The notes under the pieces were generated by a model. The model did no database searches. It worked only from the letters and a program-made list of their open reading frames with translations, and had not been told where the DNA came from. Both the position numbers and the translations under genes were made by a program. This document shows positions 33,220 through 45,100 of a DNA stretch of 64,000 nucleotides, piece after piece. Each line of letters begins with the position of its first letter. Positions within the stretch are counted from its first letter, which is position 1. The DNA comes from Gloeophyllum trabeum ATCC 11539 (taxonomy: Eukaryota > Basidiomycota > Agaricomycetes > Gloeophyllales > Gloeophyllaceae), in assembly GCF_000344685.1 (NCBI RefSeq), contig NW_006920412.1, forward strand, positions 1,719,384 through 1,783,383, given 5' to 3'.

Positions 33220-36196
33220 ATGTCTGCCACAAATCCCTCGATCGAGAAGTTAGTCAAGGAATGGTTGCGACTAGATAAAGCACGTTAATTTTCCGTGTTC
33301 CTTTACTGTGCCCTGATAGTAAGACCGATATTATCGTTAGAATGAATCTACTCGCAAAGAGATTGAGCTCCTCTGGCAACAGCGCCGTACCGATGAGTTG
33401 GAGAAGCGATTGAGGTTTGGCCGTCTCATTTATCATTCCCGGAAGTAAGAGTACTGATGCGACTTGCAGAAAGCGGATCGAGTTCGGAACAGCAGGTAAT
33501 AAATGTCTCGACTGCCGCCAGCATCTTTCATGTCAATCCTGATAGGATTGAGAGGGAAGATGGAGGCTGGCTTTGCCAGAATGAATGACCTTACGATTAT
33601 TCAGGCATCTCAGGTCGGTCCCGTCAAGCACCCGATACCATGCATGCACAGTGGCTTACACGGTGTATCTTGGACAGGGTCTATGCGCCTACGTCCTGGA
33701 GAATATTGCCGATGCTTCAGTTCGAGGAGTAGTCATTGGATATGATCATCGACATAACTCCGAAAGATGGGCGATGCTCACCGCCGCTGCATTCGCCGCG
33801 AAAAACATGAAGGTTCATCTACTCCGTGGCAAGGTCCACACGCCCATGTGGGTCATTACAGGACCTTGGTTGTCCAGTAATTGGGCTGTAACGTATTCAC
33901 ATCGGCGTTTGTAGGGTGCCCTTTAGTCTGAAAAGACTGTGTGCTGCATGTGGAGTTATGATTACAGGTAAGTGATGTAGATTGTGCTACGGCTGTTCTG
34001 ATATCAACTTTGTCAATACAGCTAGCCACAACCCGAAGGTGCGCCCATCTGACGAACTCAAAGAGAATTGTACTAGAAATTTGCGGTTGTACCCCAGGAT
34101 GATAATGGATACAAAGCAAGGTCCCTCGCTCCACAGATCGTACCATCTCTAACGTATTTTTAGGTTTACTGGGAGAATGGAGTGCAGGTCGGAAGTCAGC
34201 AATCTACCGCTCCAAGAAATCCTAACATTAGCACAGATTGTAGAGCCGCACGACAAGGGCATTGCCAAATCAATTGAAGCACATTTAGAACCAGGCCAAT
34301 ACGATCCTTCGAGTATCCTGTCGTCTTCACTCTGCGTCGATGTCACGGAAAGCATGCAGGGCAAATACCTGCTGTATCTGCAGGGACTATCATCACCCAG
34401 GTGAGGTTAAGGCCTCGGCATCGTTGTCGCTCAAGCATTCTAACCATCGATGGCATGCAGTACTAATTCACCCGAGACAATACGGGTAGTCAATACTTCC
34501 ATGCATGGAGTGAGCCATGCAATATTGACGAAGGTTTTTGCATCTTTGGGCCGACAACCGTTTGTATCCGTAATTGAGCAAGAGACCCCAGACCCTGATT
34601 TCCCGACTGTCAAATTCCCAAATCCTGAAGAGAAAGGTAACTTGTAACGTTATGACTGCCGATGGATGGGACTGATTCCTTTAATGAATGAAAACTAGGT
34701 GCCTTGGTGTGTGCACAGAATCCTTGACGCACCTACCTCGCAATTTTTAAACCGATTACAGGATCTTGCCATGAGGCGGGGCGAAGAAGAAAAAGTCAAC
34801 TACGTGCTTGCTCAGGACCCTGACGCTGACCGCTTTGCAGCAGCAGAACGGCGGTAAGAATCAGTATACGGATGCGACCGGTCGTCTGACATGTCCCCCC
34901 CCTTTAGGCCAGATGGGAAATGGACCCAATTCACTGGAGATCAGCTGGGAACTCTTTTCGCTGCGGCTGTTCTGGAAAGTTACAGGGGCAGTGGCAAACA
35001 ACTAAGTGGGTGTATGGCATGTCAGGTTCCAGCGTGCTGGACTAACACTCTGTATGTTTTCAGACAAACTTGCCATGGTTGCGTCGACGGTCAGTTCAAA
35101 AATGATTGCTGCCATGGCCAAGGCAGAGGGTTTCCGGTTCCTGGAATGCCTTACTGGTACGGAATCTTCATATTGGGTCATTCACCGTACCTCACCAGTC
35201 TTCCCTCAGGTTTCAAGTATATCGGTAATACTGCGTTAGTTGCGGTATCCGAAGGCTTTGAAGTTCCTTTCGGGTACGAGGAAGCCATCGGATTCATGTT
35301 CGGAGACGAAGTCAGAGACAAGGATGGGGTCGCGGCCACCGTGAGCATCTGTTTGCACGAGACTTTCACTATGCAGTAGCTTTCTGACGCTTTATAGATA
35401 GTTTTCTTGGACCTGGTCACGTCGCTGCAGGCGCGGGGCAAGACAGCATTCTCATACCTTCAGGAGTTATATCAACAGTGAGTTCAGTTATCTCATTATT
35501 GCCGTCGTCAAGTTAACAGCCGGAGGGAGGTATGGGTACTTCCAGGTAAATTTCACATCCTGCTTGGCTGGAGGCTGAACTGACCGAGGTCTACCTTCAA
35601 GACGAGTAACAGCTATTTCATCTGCACTGAGGCAGCCACAATAAATAAGATATTCGCTCGATTACGAGAATTCCCCGGCGAGGTACGTGCTCCATGGTTG
35701 CTGGTAGGACGTTCCTCACTGCTCCTCAGGAGACCGCAGGAAGAGCCGCATATCCTAAAGCAATTGCTGGACTTGCCATAGTTCAAGTGCGAGACCTTAC
35801 TATCGGCTATGACAGCTCCAATGCTCCTACGTACAAGCCGACTCTGCCTCTTTCTTCTGGTCATATGATTCAGTTCAAGGCCGAGTCTCCAACGAAAGAT
35901 GAGGAGATTTTCTTAACGCTACGGCACGTAACTCTGCTCTGCAATACCAACTATTGCTTACCATGTTGTTGCTTACCACGTTGTTCGTGCACGCAGGACT
36001 AGTGGAACTGAACCGAAGGTAAATTCCGATATTCTACCAGCGGCAATGCGTAGACTCATGACTCTGATAGATCAAGTACTACTTGGAGGGTAAAGGTTCG
36101 GATGCCGCGAAAGTCGCAGGCCTTCTTTCAAGGGTAGTGACAGAATTAGGCGATATCTGGCTGCAGGCGGATCTGAACGGCCTTGGGCGGCCATGA
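33220..36196 (+). CDS. Phosphoglucomutase-family phosphopentomutase (PGM2/phosphoribomutase type)
   Basis: Cytosolic mutase that interconverts sugar 1- and 5/6-phosphates; the EEAIGFM sugar loop, instead of the GEESGG of ordinary phosphoglucomutase, points to the phosphopentomutase branch. Motifs in order are RIEFGTAGLRGKM, GVVIGYDHRHNS, the phospho-Ser site MITASHNPKDDNGYKVYW, the metal loop YVLAQDPDADRF, the sugar loop FGYEEAIGFMFGD and the phosphate loop LRTSGTEPKIKYY. There are about 21 introns. Three have GC donors: 33280-33340, 34116-34163 and 35924-35996. An exon of only 8 nt (34699-34706) supplies part of EEKGALDLAMRRG. Start chosen at the ATG giving MSATNPSIEKLVKEWL, the usual family beginning. 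The tight motif match makes the family secure; the exact substrate is not. Confidence 0.88.
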
Positions 36197-36331
36197 TGGA
36201 CTGCGACAACTTGAATGCTCATCAAATGTCACCAAGTGATAGAATACGAGATACACCCAAGATAACGAGATAGATGCGTAGGAAGAACTTCGAGGCTAAG
36301 CTTGAGATGACAGGCGGTCAGTGGACGGGCG

Positions 36332-38405
36332 TTATTGCGAACTCATTCGCAATATGCTCCGTTCATGAAGTGTAGTGCTTCTCCGCCAGGTCTCAACGTC
36401 CAGCTCTTTCAGGTCTAGGGACTGTGCCATAAGTCTGCACAACGGATGTCAGTGATAACACCAGCAAGGCGCTCGATGGATCGTACTTTGCAATCTTCAT
36501 CCTAAGAATAAGGTCTTCTGGTGATTGCGCTGGATTGTGCCGCCTGGATTCCACAAAATCACTCTGAATGAGCTAACAAGCAAAGGATCAGTTTCAGTCG
36601 CGGCAACGAAGAACGAATGCAAGAGCTATTCTACCTCTGATATCTGCTCTCCTACTGTAACGCTACGATTCTTCGCCTTGTGCAGGTAGTATCGAAAGGT
36701 GGGCAGTGACGCGGGCTTCGTGATGGCACTTTCATTGCGGTAATAACCTGCAGTACTTTCTGGCTGAACGGGCATGACCACCTCCGTCTAGAGCGTCATC
36801 AGTCAACTCCAAGATATGGAAATGTGAAGCTTCTCTGACCTTGAAAAAGGCGCTCTTGCTGCCTTCCGTCATGATGATGAAGTTCATGTCCGTGTTGAAC
36901 GAGAATTGGCTGAATGGGAAAACATAAGAGATGGTCTGGGACGACATTGCCTTCTGAGTGGCCACGACGTTTGCCATGCCTAGCGTCATGGTCATCAATC
37001 ATCTGTATAAGACGACGGTGATGAAAATCAGAGCACACCTCTTTCACGCAACTTCCCTTCTTGTAAACCGACCTCGACCACAACAACTGTAGTCCCTTGG
37101 GGTGTTTGCAGGTACCCTGAGTGCAAGTCTTCTTCCATGCTTTCTGGTATGAATCGCGCTTGGTTTAAGCTGTCAAGAGTAGCGGGCAGCGTGATCACTT
37201 GCGGGAGAAGGAGAGAAAGCACCCTGCACAGGGCTGGCACGGAAGAAGGGGTTGGAGGAGGAGGTAATTTAGACAACGTGAGGGATGGTGGTAACAAGGG
37301 TGTCTGTCTGGCTTGACTTAGGTCGACCTCAGAGTCAGTTTTGGCCGAGAACCTCACAAGAGACGGCATACGCTCACATCTGGGCAATGCAAGAGAGTAA
37401 CACCCATTCAGCTGCATCCAAGTCCCCGGACAGGGCCTGCTCTGCGATCCATGAGATCAGTTGCTTCCGAATGTCCGCGCTGTTGTCTGGTGGGGGCAGA
37501 TCTCGAAACGCCATAGACCGGTCGACTGGTCGGGAGAAGAGAACATGAAGAGTCGGGACGGACAGAACCTCCTCTTGCTCTCCGTGTAATCTACCACAAT
37601 TGTCAAGGGTCAGTTCTTCGCGGTCGGGGGTGGGGTGTCTTACACGTCGATGTGAAGAATGCCGACGAAGTCGACTAAATCCGTCGGTTTCGCGTCCAGG
37701 CCAGATGCATGGTATATCTTGTAGATACACTCCTGTCAACACCTTTCTGCAAGGTGTGTTTAGGTCTTCTCACCTTGACCTGGGCACCCACATGGAGTGC
37801 GTCTGGCAAAGGGAATTTGTGAGGCCGAGCGGGGACGTGTACCCGTTGTGTCGCTATGCAGATAATGAGAATCAAATCGCGGTACTTAAAACACGGGCCA
37901 TACCTCCCGCCGATCCATCCATTGCATCCAACACCCAGTCGGCCTCGCCAGGGACACTGGTGGCCCAGATGACAGTACATTCTCTCAAGCTCGCATACTC
38001 TGACTGTCGCAGAACCTCCTCTTCTGCTGTACTCTCGAGGTTCCAGCCTCCACATCTTCCATCAGCTAATCGCGACATGTACATTTCGGGGGACTGCGAT
38101 GTGTCTTGAACCATGGCACGAAATCTGACTAGCGCGCCCTCAGCGTGCGCCTCGGGGGGATTCTTGACACTAAGGGCAGGAATCTATATGTACGTTACTA
38201 AAAAAGTGCTTTTGCTGTCCTGAGACTGACTTACAGTATGAAACACGTCTGGCGCTCTGAAGAGGTTGGAAAAATGTTCGTATACTACTGCAGGGAAGTC
38301 TTCGGATTCATTCCGGGAGTTATACAGCTCCAAAAGAGAATTAGAGGGATCGCTTAGTGCATCAGACACTGCAGAGGCGTCCATGGTCCACAACTTCAAG
38401 CCCAT
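36332..38405 (-). CDS. MCMBP: Mini-chromosome maintenance complex-binding protein
   Basis: MCMBP (plant ETG1) binds the MCM2-7 helicase, helps its assembly and unloads it from chromatin in late S phase. The protein begins MGLKLWTMDASAVSDALSDP. It continues with the strongly conserved LVRFRAMVQDTSQSPEMYMS, then HKFPLPDALHVGAQVKIYHA, LVDFVGILHIDV, LHVLFSRPVDRSMAF, SLTLSKLPPPP and QARFIPESMEEDLHSGYLQT with PQGTTVVVVEVGL. The C-terminal part includes NVVATQKAMSSQTISYVFPF, MNFIIMTEG and a final helix ending LRMSSQ. About ten GT-AG introns. There is an ACGCGT motif about 50 bp before the ATG. It converges with the phosphomutase gene (135 bp between stops). Confidence 0.9.
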
Positions 38406-38548
38406 TCGAATCAGCTTAAAGTTACAGAGGGTACAAGAGCCACAACCGCGACGCGACGCGTTTAATTAGAGGCAGTCGTGGGAGATTTAGGGTCTGCCGA
38501 AGACCGCCATATTTGCCGTCTGCCAACTTGGAACGGTCAGGCCTGCCA
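38406..38548. promoter_or_regulatory. Divergent promoter of MCMBP and mitochondrial uL15, with an MCB-like ACGCGT
   Basis: 143 bp between opposing ATGs. The minus strand side contains CGACGCGACGCGT with ACGCGT at 38456-38461, 51-56 bp upstream of the MCMBP start. The motif is the MluI cell-cycle box that drives S-phase genes in yeasts, which fits an MCM-binding protein; function here is inferred. Confidence 0.5.
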
Positions 38549-39489
38549 ATGTCTCTCTCCCGCCTCCGGTCGGCCTCCAGCAAGGTCCATTTATTCAGTT
38601 TATCACCAGCGCCGAACTCTCAGCACACGGTGCGATTGTTCCAGCTCTCCCAGACCCATTTGGCTGAATATCCGTAGCAAAAACGTGTGGGTAGAGGTCG
38701 AAGGTCCGGACACGGTAAGACTTCCGGGAGAGGTCATAAAGGTCAGAAGGCACGGTCGGGCAATGGCAAGCCGAAGCAGCAATTCGAAGGTGGACAGACC
38801 CCTATCGTGAAGCTATTTCCGAAAAAAGGTTTCACCAATCAGTGAGTCTGTTGTCACTTTAATGCCGGACATAATGAGGAGACCTCCGCAGGAACGAAAA
38901 GGTCTATGCGCCTGTAAATCTGGACCGTATACAACACTGGATTGACACTGGGCGATTGACATCAAGTCCTACTCAGCCGATCACAGCACGGGAGCTCCTT
39001 CTCAGTGGTTGCATACACAACGTACATGACGGCATCAAGCTTCTGGGAGACGTATGTTTATGTTTCTTCCAGCGGTCTTGTTCGAGTTCTTACCCGTTAG
39101 CAGGGAGCGGATCGTTTGAAAACCCCCGTTCATATCACTCCCTCCCGTGCCTCGAAAAGCGCTATCGCTGCAGTGGAGAAGTTGGGCGGCAGTGTGTTCT
39201 GCAGGTATTACAACCCTCTGGCTCTTCGTGACTGCGTCAAGGGCCGAACGGACCGCCTCGACGCGGCACCTATTCGTCGTACCGACATAGGTATGTTATC
39301 AATATTGCATGAAGCCATGCATGAACTATCCTAATCATCCCTTCAATAGAGTGGTATACATCGTGGCAAAACAGAGGCTACCTTTCTGATAAAGCCATCG
39401 CGAAGATGCCCCTCGTCAACGACAGATGGAGAGCGCTGTCTCAACAGCTATTGTCCTTTAAGAAAGAGGATTTCGACAAGCCTAGATAG
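38549..39489 (+). CDS. MRPL10: Mitochondrial large-subunit ribosomal protein uL15m, 243 residues
   Basis: Component of the mitochondrial 54S subunit. Exons 38549-38629, 38678-38841, 38892-39051, 39104-39290 and 39350-39489 sum to 732 nt. A short presequence [20 protein letters not shown] precedes [27 protein letters not shown] and [20 protein letters not shown], the diagnostic uL15 Gly/Arg-rich start. The globular part has [57 protein letters not shown] and [20 protein letters not shown]. The C-terminal extension ([20 protein letters not shown]) is typical of fungal mitochondrial forms. The first intron removes an in-frame TAG. Only 35 bp separate its stop from that of PRP38. Confidence 0.93.
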
Positions 39490-39524
39490 TATACAGTTTT
39501 GTAATCATGCTTGCAAAATCATTG

Positions 39525-40628
39525 TCACGATTGAGCAGCCCGGTTCGAGATTTCAGTGTTCATACGGTCTGGAGAGACACTACGGCTGCGTGAGCGATAC
39601 GGGGATTCAGATCGTGAGCGCGAACGAATGGGTCGCTGAGGTGACGCCTCCCTGGATCCTGCAGCAGAAGGTGATCTCGAAGGGCTGCGAGAGATATATC
39701 GCTCTCCTGCATCCGATGGCGTCCTAGAGCGACTCCTGCTTCTGCTAGAGGGACTTCGACTTGGTGTCCTGCTTGTACTCTTGCTGCGACTCCTGCTGCG
39801 ACTCCTGCTGCGACTCCTGCTTCTGCTTGGACTGCGGCTACGATCTTCGCCGACGTCGCTTTTGCCCTCCATTGCATCGAGAAGGCGGCTCTTGCGCGGT
39901 CCAATCTCTCCTGTCTCCTCTAACACAGACCGTTTTGCCAACCTAGGCAATATGATGTCGCATACTCGCTCCTCTCTTAGTAAATTGTCGACAAATTCGT
40001 CCATGTACGTTAGGGTGTACCCAGCTGCAGGCAATGTCAAGCCGGAACAGATGGTGAAAAGCACCGTTTACATACTATTGGTCCGATATCGCAGTTTCCT
40101 GTAATCCTTGAGCAGCGGCTCCAAAATCTCATACACTTCGACTGAACGGAACGTCATGCGAATGTACATCGCGGCTAGAGCGCGCAGATACCTGACAATG
40201 TCGATTACACTTCCACACACCATAGTATAGCACAGAACTCACTTGAATTCATCCGCTTGAAGGTACTCGATTAATATCTCTTTCTCTGGTTGAATTTGCA
40301 GCAGCTTCAACAGGAGACATAAGAACGCGGTGGGCTTCTGATTCCCATACACTCCTCCGATGCATTTCAAATCGATGGCTTTGTCAATGAGGGTTTCAGC
40401 TGGAACAAGGTCAGCACTTCTTAGCACCATGACCTGCAGAGGCTCACCGGTTAACGCGAAACACTGCTCCTTCCAATAGGGAGACTCATATATACGGTTA
40501 CGGATGACAGTTTCGACTAGATACTAGAGCACTGGAGGAATGCTGCCTGGTTATCCTGGATGGTTCAGGCTCACCTGTGGGTTCTGTCCATGGATTGCTT
40601 GCGCACCTCGGACGGTTGTATTAGCCAT
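39525..40628 (-). CDS. PRP38: Pre-mRNA splicing factor Prp38 with an SR-rich tail
   Basis: Prp38 belongs to the pre-B spliceosome and is needed for spliceosome activation. The start MANTTVRGAQAIHGQNPQ and VETVIRNRIYESPYWKEQCF are characteristic. Next come IDLKCIGGVYGNQKPTAFLC, LLLKLLQIQPEKEILIEYLQ and YLRALAAMYIRMTFRSVEVY, with EILEPLLKDYRKLRYR. The exon from 40064 carries GYTLTYMDEFVDNLLREERV, CDIILPRLAKRSVLEE, then an SR/RS tail of more than 80 residues. Yeast Prp38 has no long RS tail, whereas metazoan PRPF38A/B have one. About five introns. The strand and start are firm. Confidence 0.93.
39784..39819. repeat. Three tandem copies of a 12-bp unit in the PRP38 RS-coding region
   Basis: CTGCGACTCCTG is repeated three times without change on the plus strand (units at 39784, 39796 and 39808) and encodes Gln/Ser-Arg type codons of the RS tail on the minus strand. 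Such units can change number by replication slippage. Confidence 0.8.
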
Positions 40629-40914
40629 AGCAGAATCGGAGACGGGCTGTAAGGAGGGCTGGAGGTAAGCTGCAAGTAGACTTTGTACCGCGGATGACAG
40701 CTGGAGCCTAGGCCTCGAAGTTAGAGCCAACGCCTTCGGAGTCAAATGCAGGAGTTTCCAGCAGAGTTCACTAGTCACCATGCTGCAAAGGACGGCACAA
40801 TGAATTTCCGACAGCTACGACATCGTAGCATTATAATTATATTGCACAGCGTTACAGCAAGATGGATAACCGTTGGGGACTATAGCTATGTACGACTGGA
40901 GACGAAATGGGGAA

Positions 40915-41848
40915 CTACGCGAAATTGTCGCCGGGAGGGGTGTAGTGCTTCATCAGGGACGTTTTGTACTCTGTATAGCGCCCTTAGAATTCATTTACTT
41001 GGCAATGCATGAGCTGTGCAGCACGAACCTGAAGGCGAATCCCACAGCGCAGCCGCATCAGGGTTCAAGGGAGACGCATTGTTGGGCTCTGAAAAACGAT
41101 GTCAACTGGGAAGATGCGATAACGTCGAAAGTTCATACCTCCTAGTAGAGACTGCAAGGAGATGAGGATGGTTTGAACACTGTAGACAGCCGACCATTTA
41201 TCCTGAAAAAAGGACAACTCAGATCTCATGCGTCCAGGTAGTTGCACGCGCAAGTCTACCTGTAGAATGTCCAGACAAATCGCCCCTGAGTTCAAGTCCA
41301 CATTAGGGTGGTAGCAGGGTGAGTCAAATTTGAGGGTAGGCGCCGCATAAGGATAGTTTGGAGGGAACGTGATGGATATCTTGTATGTTAGACCTGCGTA
41401 AATCTGAGAGAAAGGAAGTCAGTCAATGGTGCACAAGGCAACGATAGCCATGAGACCCACCGTGCCACTAGGTCCCTCGATCGTTCCAACCCACTCGAAT
41501 AGATTTGCATCGCTTTTAGGGAATGCCGACTACAGCGACGTAACGGTCTAGCTGGTAGCAATCATGAAGAAAAAGACACGTACGATGCCTGGTGAAGATG
41601 ACATCTACGACCTCAAAATGAGCACTGACACGCGCCGGTACCATATCGCAACATACCATTAACTGCATCAACTCGTTACTCAAGCTATAGAAACGCGTCA
41701 AGAGCGTGTCAGAAGTCTACAGCGGGAAGTACATCGACTGAGATGCTCACCGCTTCGTGACCGAGCCAGACGCGTCGCTGGAAGAGCCGGCGACGCCTAC
41801 TTTGTGAGTGCTGCGAGGAGGCGCGAGAGAGGTCGTGATTTGTTCCAT
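40915..41848 (-). CDS. UBC11: Ubiquitin-conjugating enzyme E2 of the UBE2C/Ubc11 type, 183 residues
   Basis: E2 partner of the anaphase-promoting complex that starts ubiquitin chains on cyclins and other mitotic targets. Eight exons sum to 552 nt. A disordered N-terminal extension precedes the E2 core: [74 protein letters not shown] with the HPN motif and the active Cys, then [20 protein letters not shown] and [17 protein letters not shown]. The insert MSSSPGIS before AFP is the UBE2C hallmark and is encoded by a separate 21-nt exon at 41584-41604. The protein ends YTPPGDNFA. Divergent from EDE1 over 298 bp. Confidence 0.92.
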
Positions 41849-42146
41849 GGTAGAAATACAGTGCAAAATGCTATACGAGGAAGGAGAGCGCGACAAACAG
41901 CGAGCGGGATGTACAGAGGTCGTGGCACGGATGCAAGAGCGTGTCGTAAACGAGACCAAACTTTCTGTGGTTGAAGACGCGCGCCACAGCGGCAGATCAC
42001 GTGTTGTGTCAGGGACGTTCCCACAACCGGACCCGGCCGCCCGGCAGCGCCGGGTGACGTTACCGACATACGCTCACTGCTACCGACGCTGCCGCACTTG
42101 CTGGCCTGCTTCACTCCAATTGCTTCTTGTTCGCGTCAGGGCAGCA
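41849..42146. promoter_or_regulatory. Divergent promoter of the E2 gene and EDE1
   Basis: 298 bp between opposing ATGs, GC-rich toward EDE1. No specific regulatory motif is claimed. Confidence 0.5.
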
Positions 42147-45100
42147 ATGTCCGGTACGTTCACCCCTTCGCCTGCCGAGCTCGCGCTCGTGCAGAAGATA
42201 TTCGCGCACCCGGATGCGCAGAAACTCGGCGCATTAACTGGCGAGATTGCGGTCAACATATTCAGCGGCTCGAAGCTTCCACCCGCGGTTCTAGGCGAAA
42301 TATGGTCCCTAGCTGATAGGGAGAACAATGGTTGGCTATCGAAGAAGGGGGCTGCTATTGCTGTCAGACTTATGGGCTGGGCGCAGAAGGGAGAGACGGT
42401 CAGGGAGGACTTGATATACAAGCGTGCGTACCTCGACTCGTCCTAGAGGAACGACGCATTGATCCCATGCGCCCACAGCTGGTCCCCTTCCTACCATAGA
42501 AGGGGTATCAGACCTGGTTCCACAAGCTACAGGAGGCTCTGTAAAGCCCCCTACCGCCGGGCTACCTCCCTTGACGCCTCAAGATAAGGCCAAGTTCATG
42601 AGGTTGTTCGTTGGCGCAGGCCCAGTTAATGGTATTCTCAGCGGTACGCAGTCTGCAATACTTAGTGGTATGAAGTGGCTGACATTGCATGCGCCAACCT
42701 AAAGGTGACAAGGCGAGAGATATTCTTGTAAAATCCAAGTTACCCGTAGACAAGCTATCACAAATATGGTCAGAACCCTCTATATGCGCTCGTCTGTACC
42801 AGCTTACGGTTGTGACTTCGTCAGGTCCCTCGCGGATACCCAGAACCGTGGAGCTCTTGATTCAACGGATTTCACCATTGCTATGTACTTAGTGCAAGCC
42901 TGCATGTCAGGCCAACTCTCCTTTATTCCGACGTCCCTGCCACCGGGCCTCTATGAGCAAGCAGGGGGCCGTCCACTTGATGGTGTCGCGACGCACAGTA
43001 CCGGTGGAAGCGCCGGTTCTTTCAGTCCTAGTCTAACAGGCTCCTTCCCTGGACGTCCTTCTGCAGCCCCTACGCCTCTGAGGACTCAAGACACTGGCAT
43101 TCGACCTCAGATGACAGGCTCGGGGCTCAGGCCGTCCACAGGTGGGCCACCACTTCCCTCTCGTCCCTCGGCTGCCGCTTTGGGAGGTAGTGCTTTCGGA
43201 ACCGCAGTCCAATCGCATGGAACTGGTCAAGCGCCTCAGCCTCCTTGGGACGTCACCGCATCTGAGAAGGCAACTTCGGATGCATTCTTTGACACACTTG
43301 ATACGGACAGGAAAGGCTACATTGAGGGAGACGTCGCAGTCCCATTTATGCTGCAGTCTCAGCTACCGGAGGATGTATTGGCCCAAGTTTGGTAAGTTTA
43401 TCGCATGCCTATACTCTGCTGCGTCTATCATGGCTGCGATTGACTTCACCCCGCCCTTGTTGTTCTCAGGGACCTGGCTGATATCAATAATGACGGCCGA
43501 CTTACTCGTGATGGCTTTGCTGTAGCCATGCATTTGATCCAAGGAAAGTTAGCCGGTAAAGAGATCCCAGCCACTCTTCCGCTGTCATTGATTCCGCCTT
43601 CAATGCGCACGAATGCCTCGCCCTTCGCGATTCCACCTTCATCTCCACCGGCCGCGGAGCCCTTGCGGGATCTGTTATGGGATGATACACCTCCTGCCTC
43701 CGCTACGACGCAGACTCCAGCTATACAATCTCAGCGGACAGGACCGTTGTCCCCGCAACATACTGCGGTTGCTACCCCTTCTTACGGGTCTCCTGCCCCA
43801 ACTGTCCCGCGAGCAGATCCTTTCGGTGCGTCTATTTACTCACACCCAAGGAGACCTCAGAAGCTGATCCTTCGGTAGCCTCAGCTGGCAAGGATCTGCT
43901 CAGCGACGATGATGATGCGCCTGCTAAATCACCGCCTCTAGCTGACAAGTCTGCCGAGATTGGTAATCTCCAGAATCAGCTAAATTCCACGAACCGTTCC
44001 CTTGAGACCACAAAATCTGAAAGAACATCTGTAGAGCGAACACTGAATGATCAGGCCGCTCAACTCTCCGCGTTGCAGACCCAGCTCTCTTCCGCCAGGG
44101 TTGCCTACGAGACCGAGACCAATCTTTTGTCGTCCTTGCGGGAACGTTATGCTACTCAGACCGCAGAAATACAGAAGACCAGGGAGCAACTTATCCGTGC
44201 GGAAAGCGATCTTAGTGCCTTACGTGTCGAGAAAGTTGAGATAGAAGGTAATCTTCTCCGCGACAAGGAGGAAGTGCGGGAGCTCCATAGGAAGATGCAT
44301 GAAGTTGGAGTTGAAACTGACACTACAAAGGCACTTCTGGAAAAGTTGAAGAAAGAGGCTAAACAACAAAAAGGTTTGCTTGCTATCGCGAAGAAGCAGT
44401 TGGTGACTCGGGAGCACGAGAAGGAAAAGGTCGACAAGGAGGTAGAGGAAGCCAGACAGGAAGTCGAGCAGGCTGTCAAGGAAAGAGAAGAGATTGAAGC
44501 CAAACTTGGGGCAGAGACTGTCGATGGAACTGTCTCTCCAAAGCCAGCTTCATCTATACTTTCTGACGATACCCTTGCGGCGGCGGTGACTCAGCCGTTA
44601 CCGGTATCTCCAGAGGGAGGGACGCCTATCACAAGCCCAACCGGCAAGAGCAACAACCCCTTTGATCGTCTTCTCTCTTCTGGTGGGGGATCTCGTCCAC
44701 AATCTCCCTTTTTGCCCTTCACAAATGCGTCGGTACCTACTCCTCCAACTGCTTCAGCAGTTGCGGATCCTTTCGGGTTCGAATCGGAGCAGCCGAATGA
44801 ACCGTCCGGCGAGGCTCAAACTCAGGGTCAAGAAAACGTCCAACCAGAATCACGATTCCCTGATATTCAGCCGTACCCTGTTGCCTCAGCGTCCCCTACA
44901 GCACCTTCTGACGACCTCCTGTCGCCCTCTGCTGAGACAGAACATTGGACCACCCCGCCGCAGAGTGCCACGCTACCGCTGTCATCTCAGCCTATCCCGG
45001 CTCTGGAACATAAGGCGGATGCAGCAGGGGCAGAGCCCGTTAGCCAGGTGCCATCCTCTGATGCGAATGCTGACGAAACGGATATGAACACGCAGCTCAA

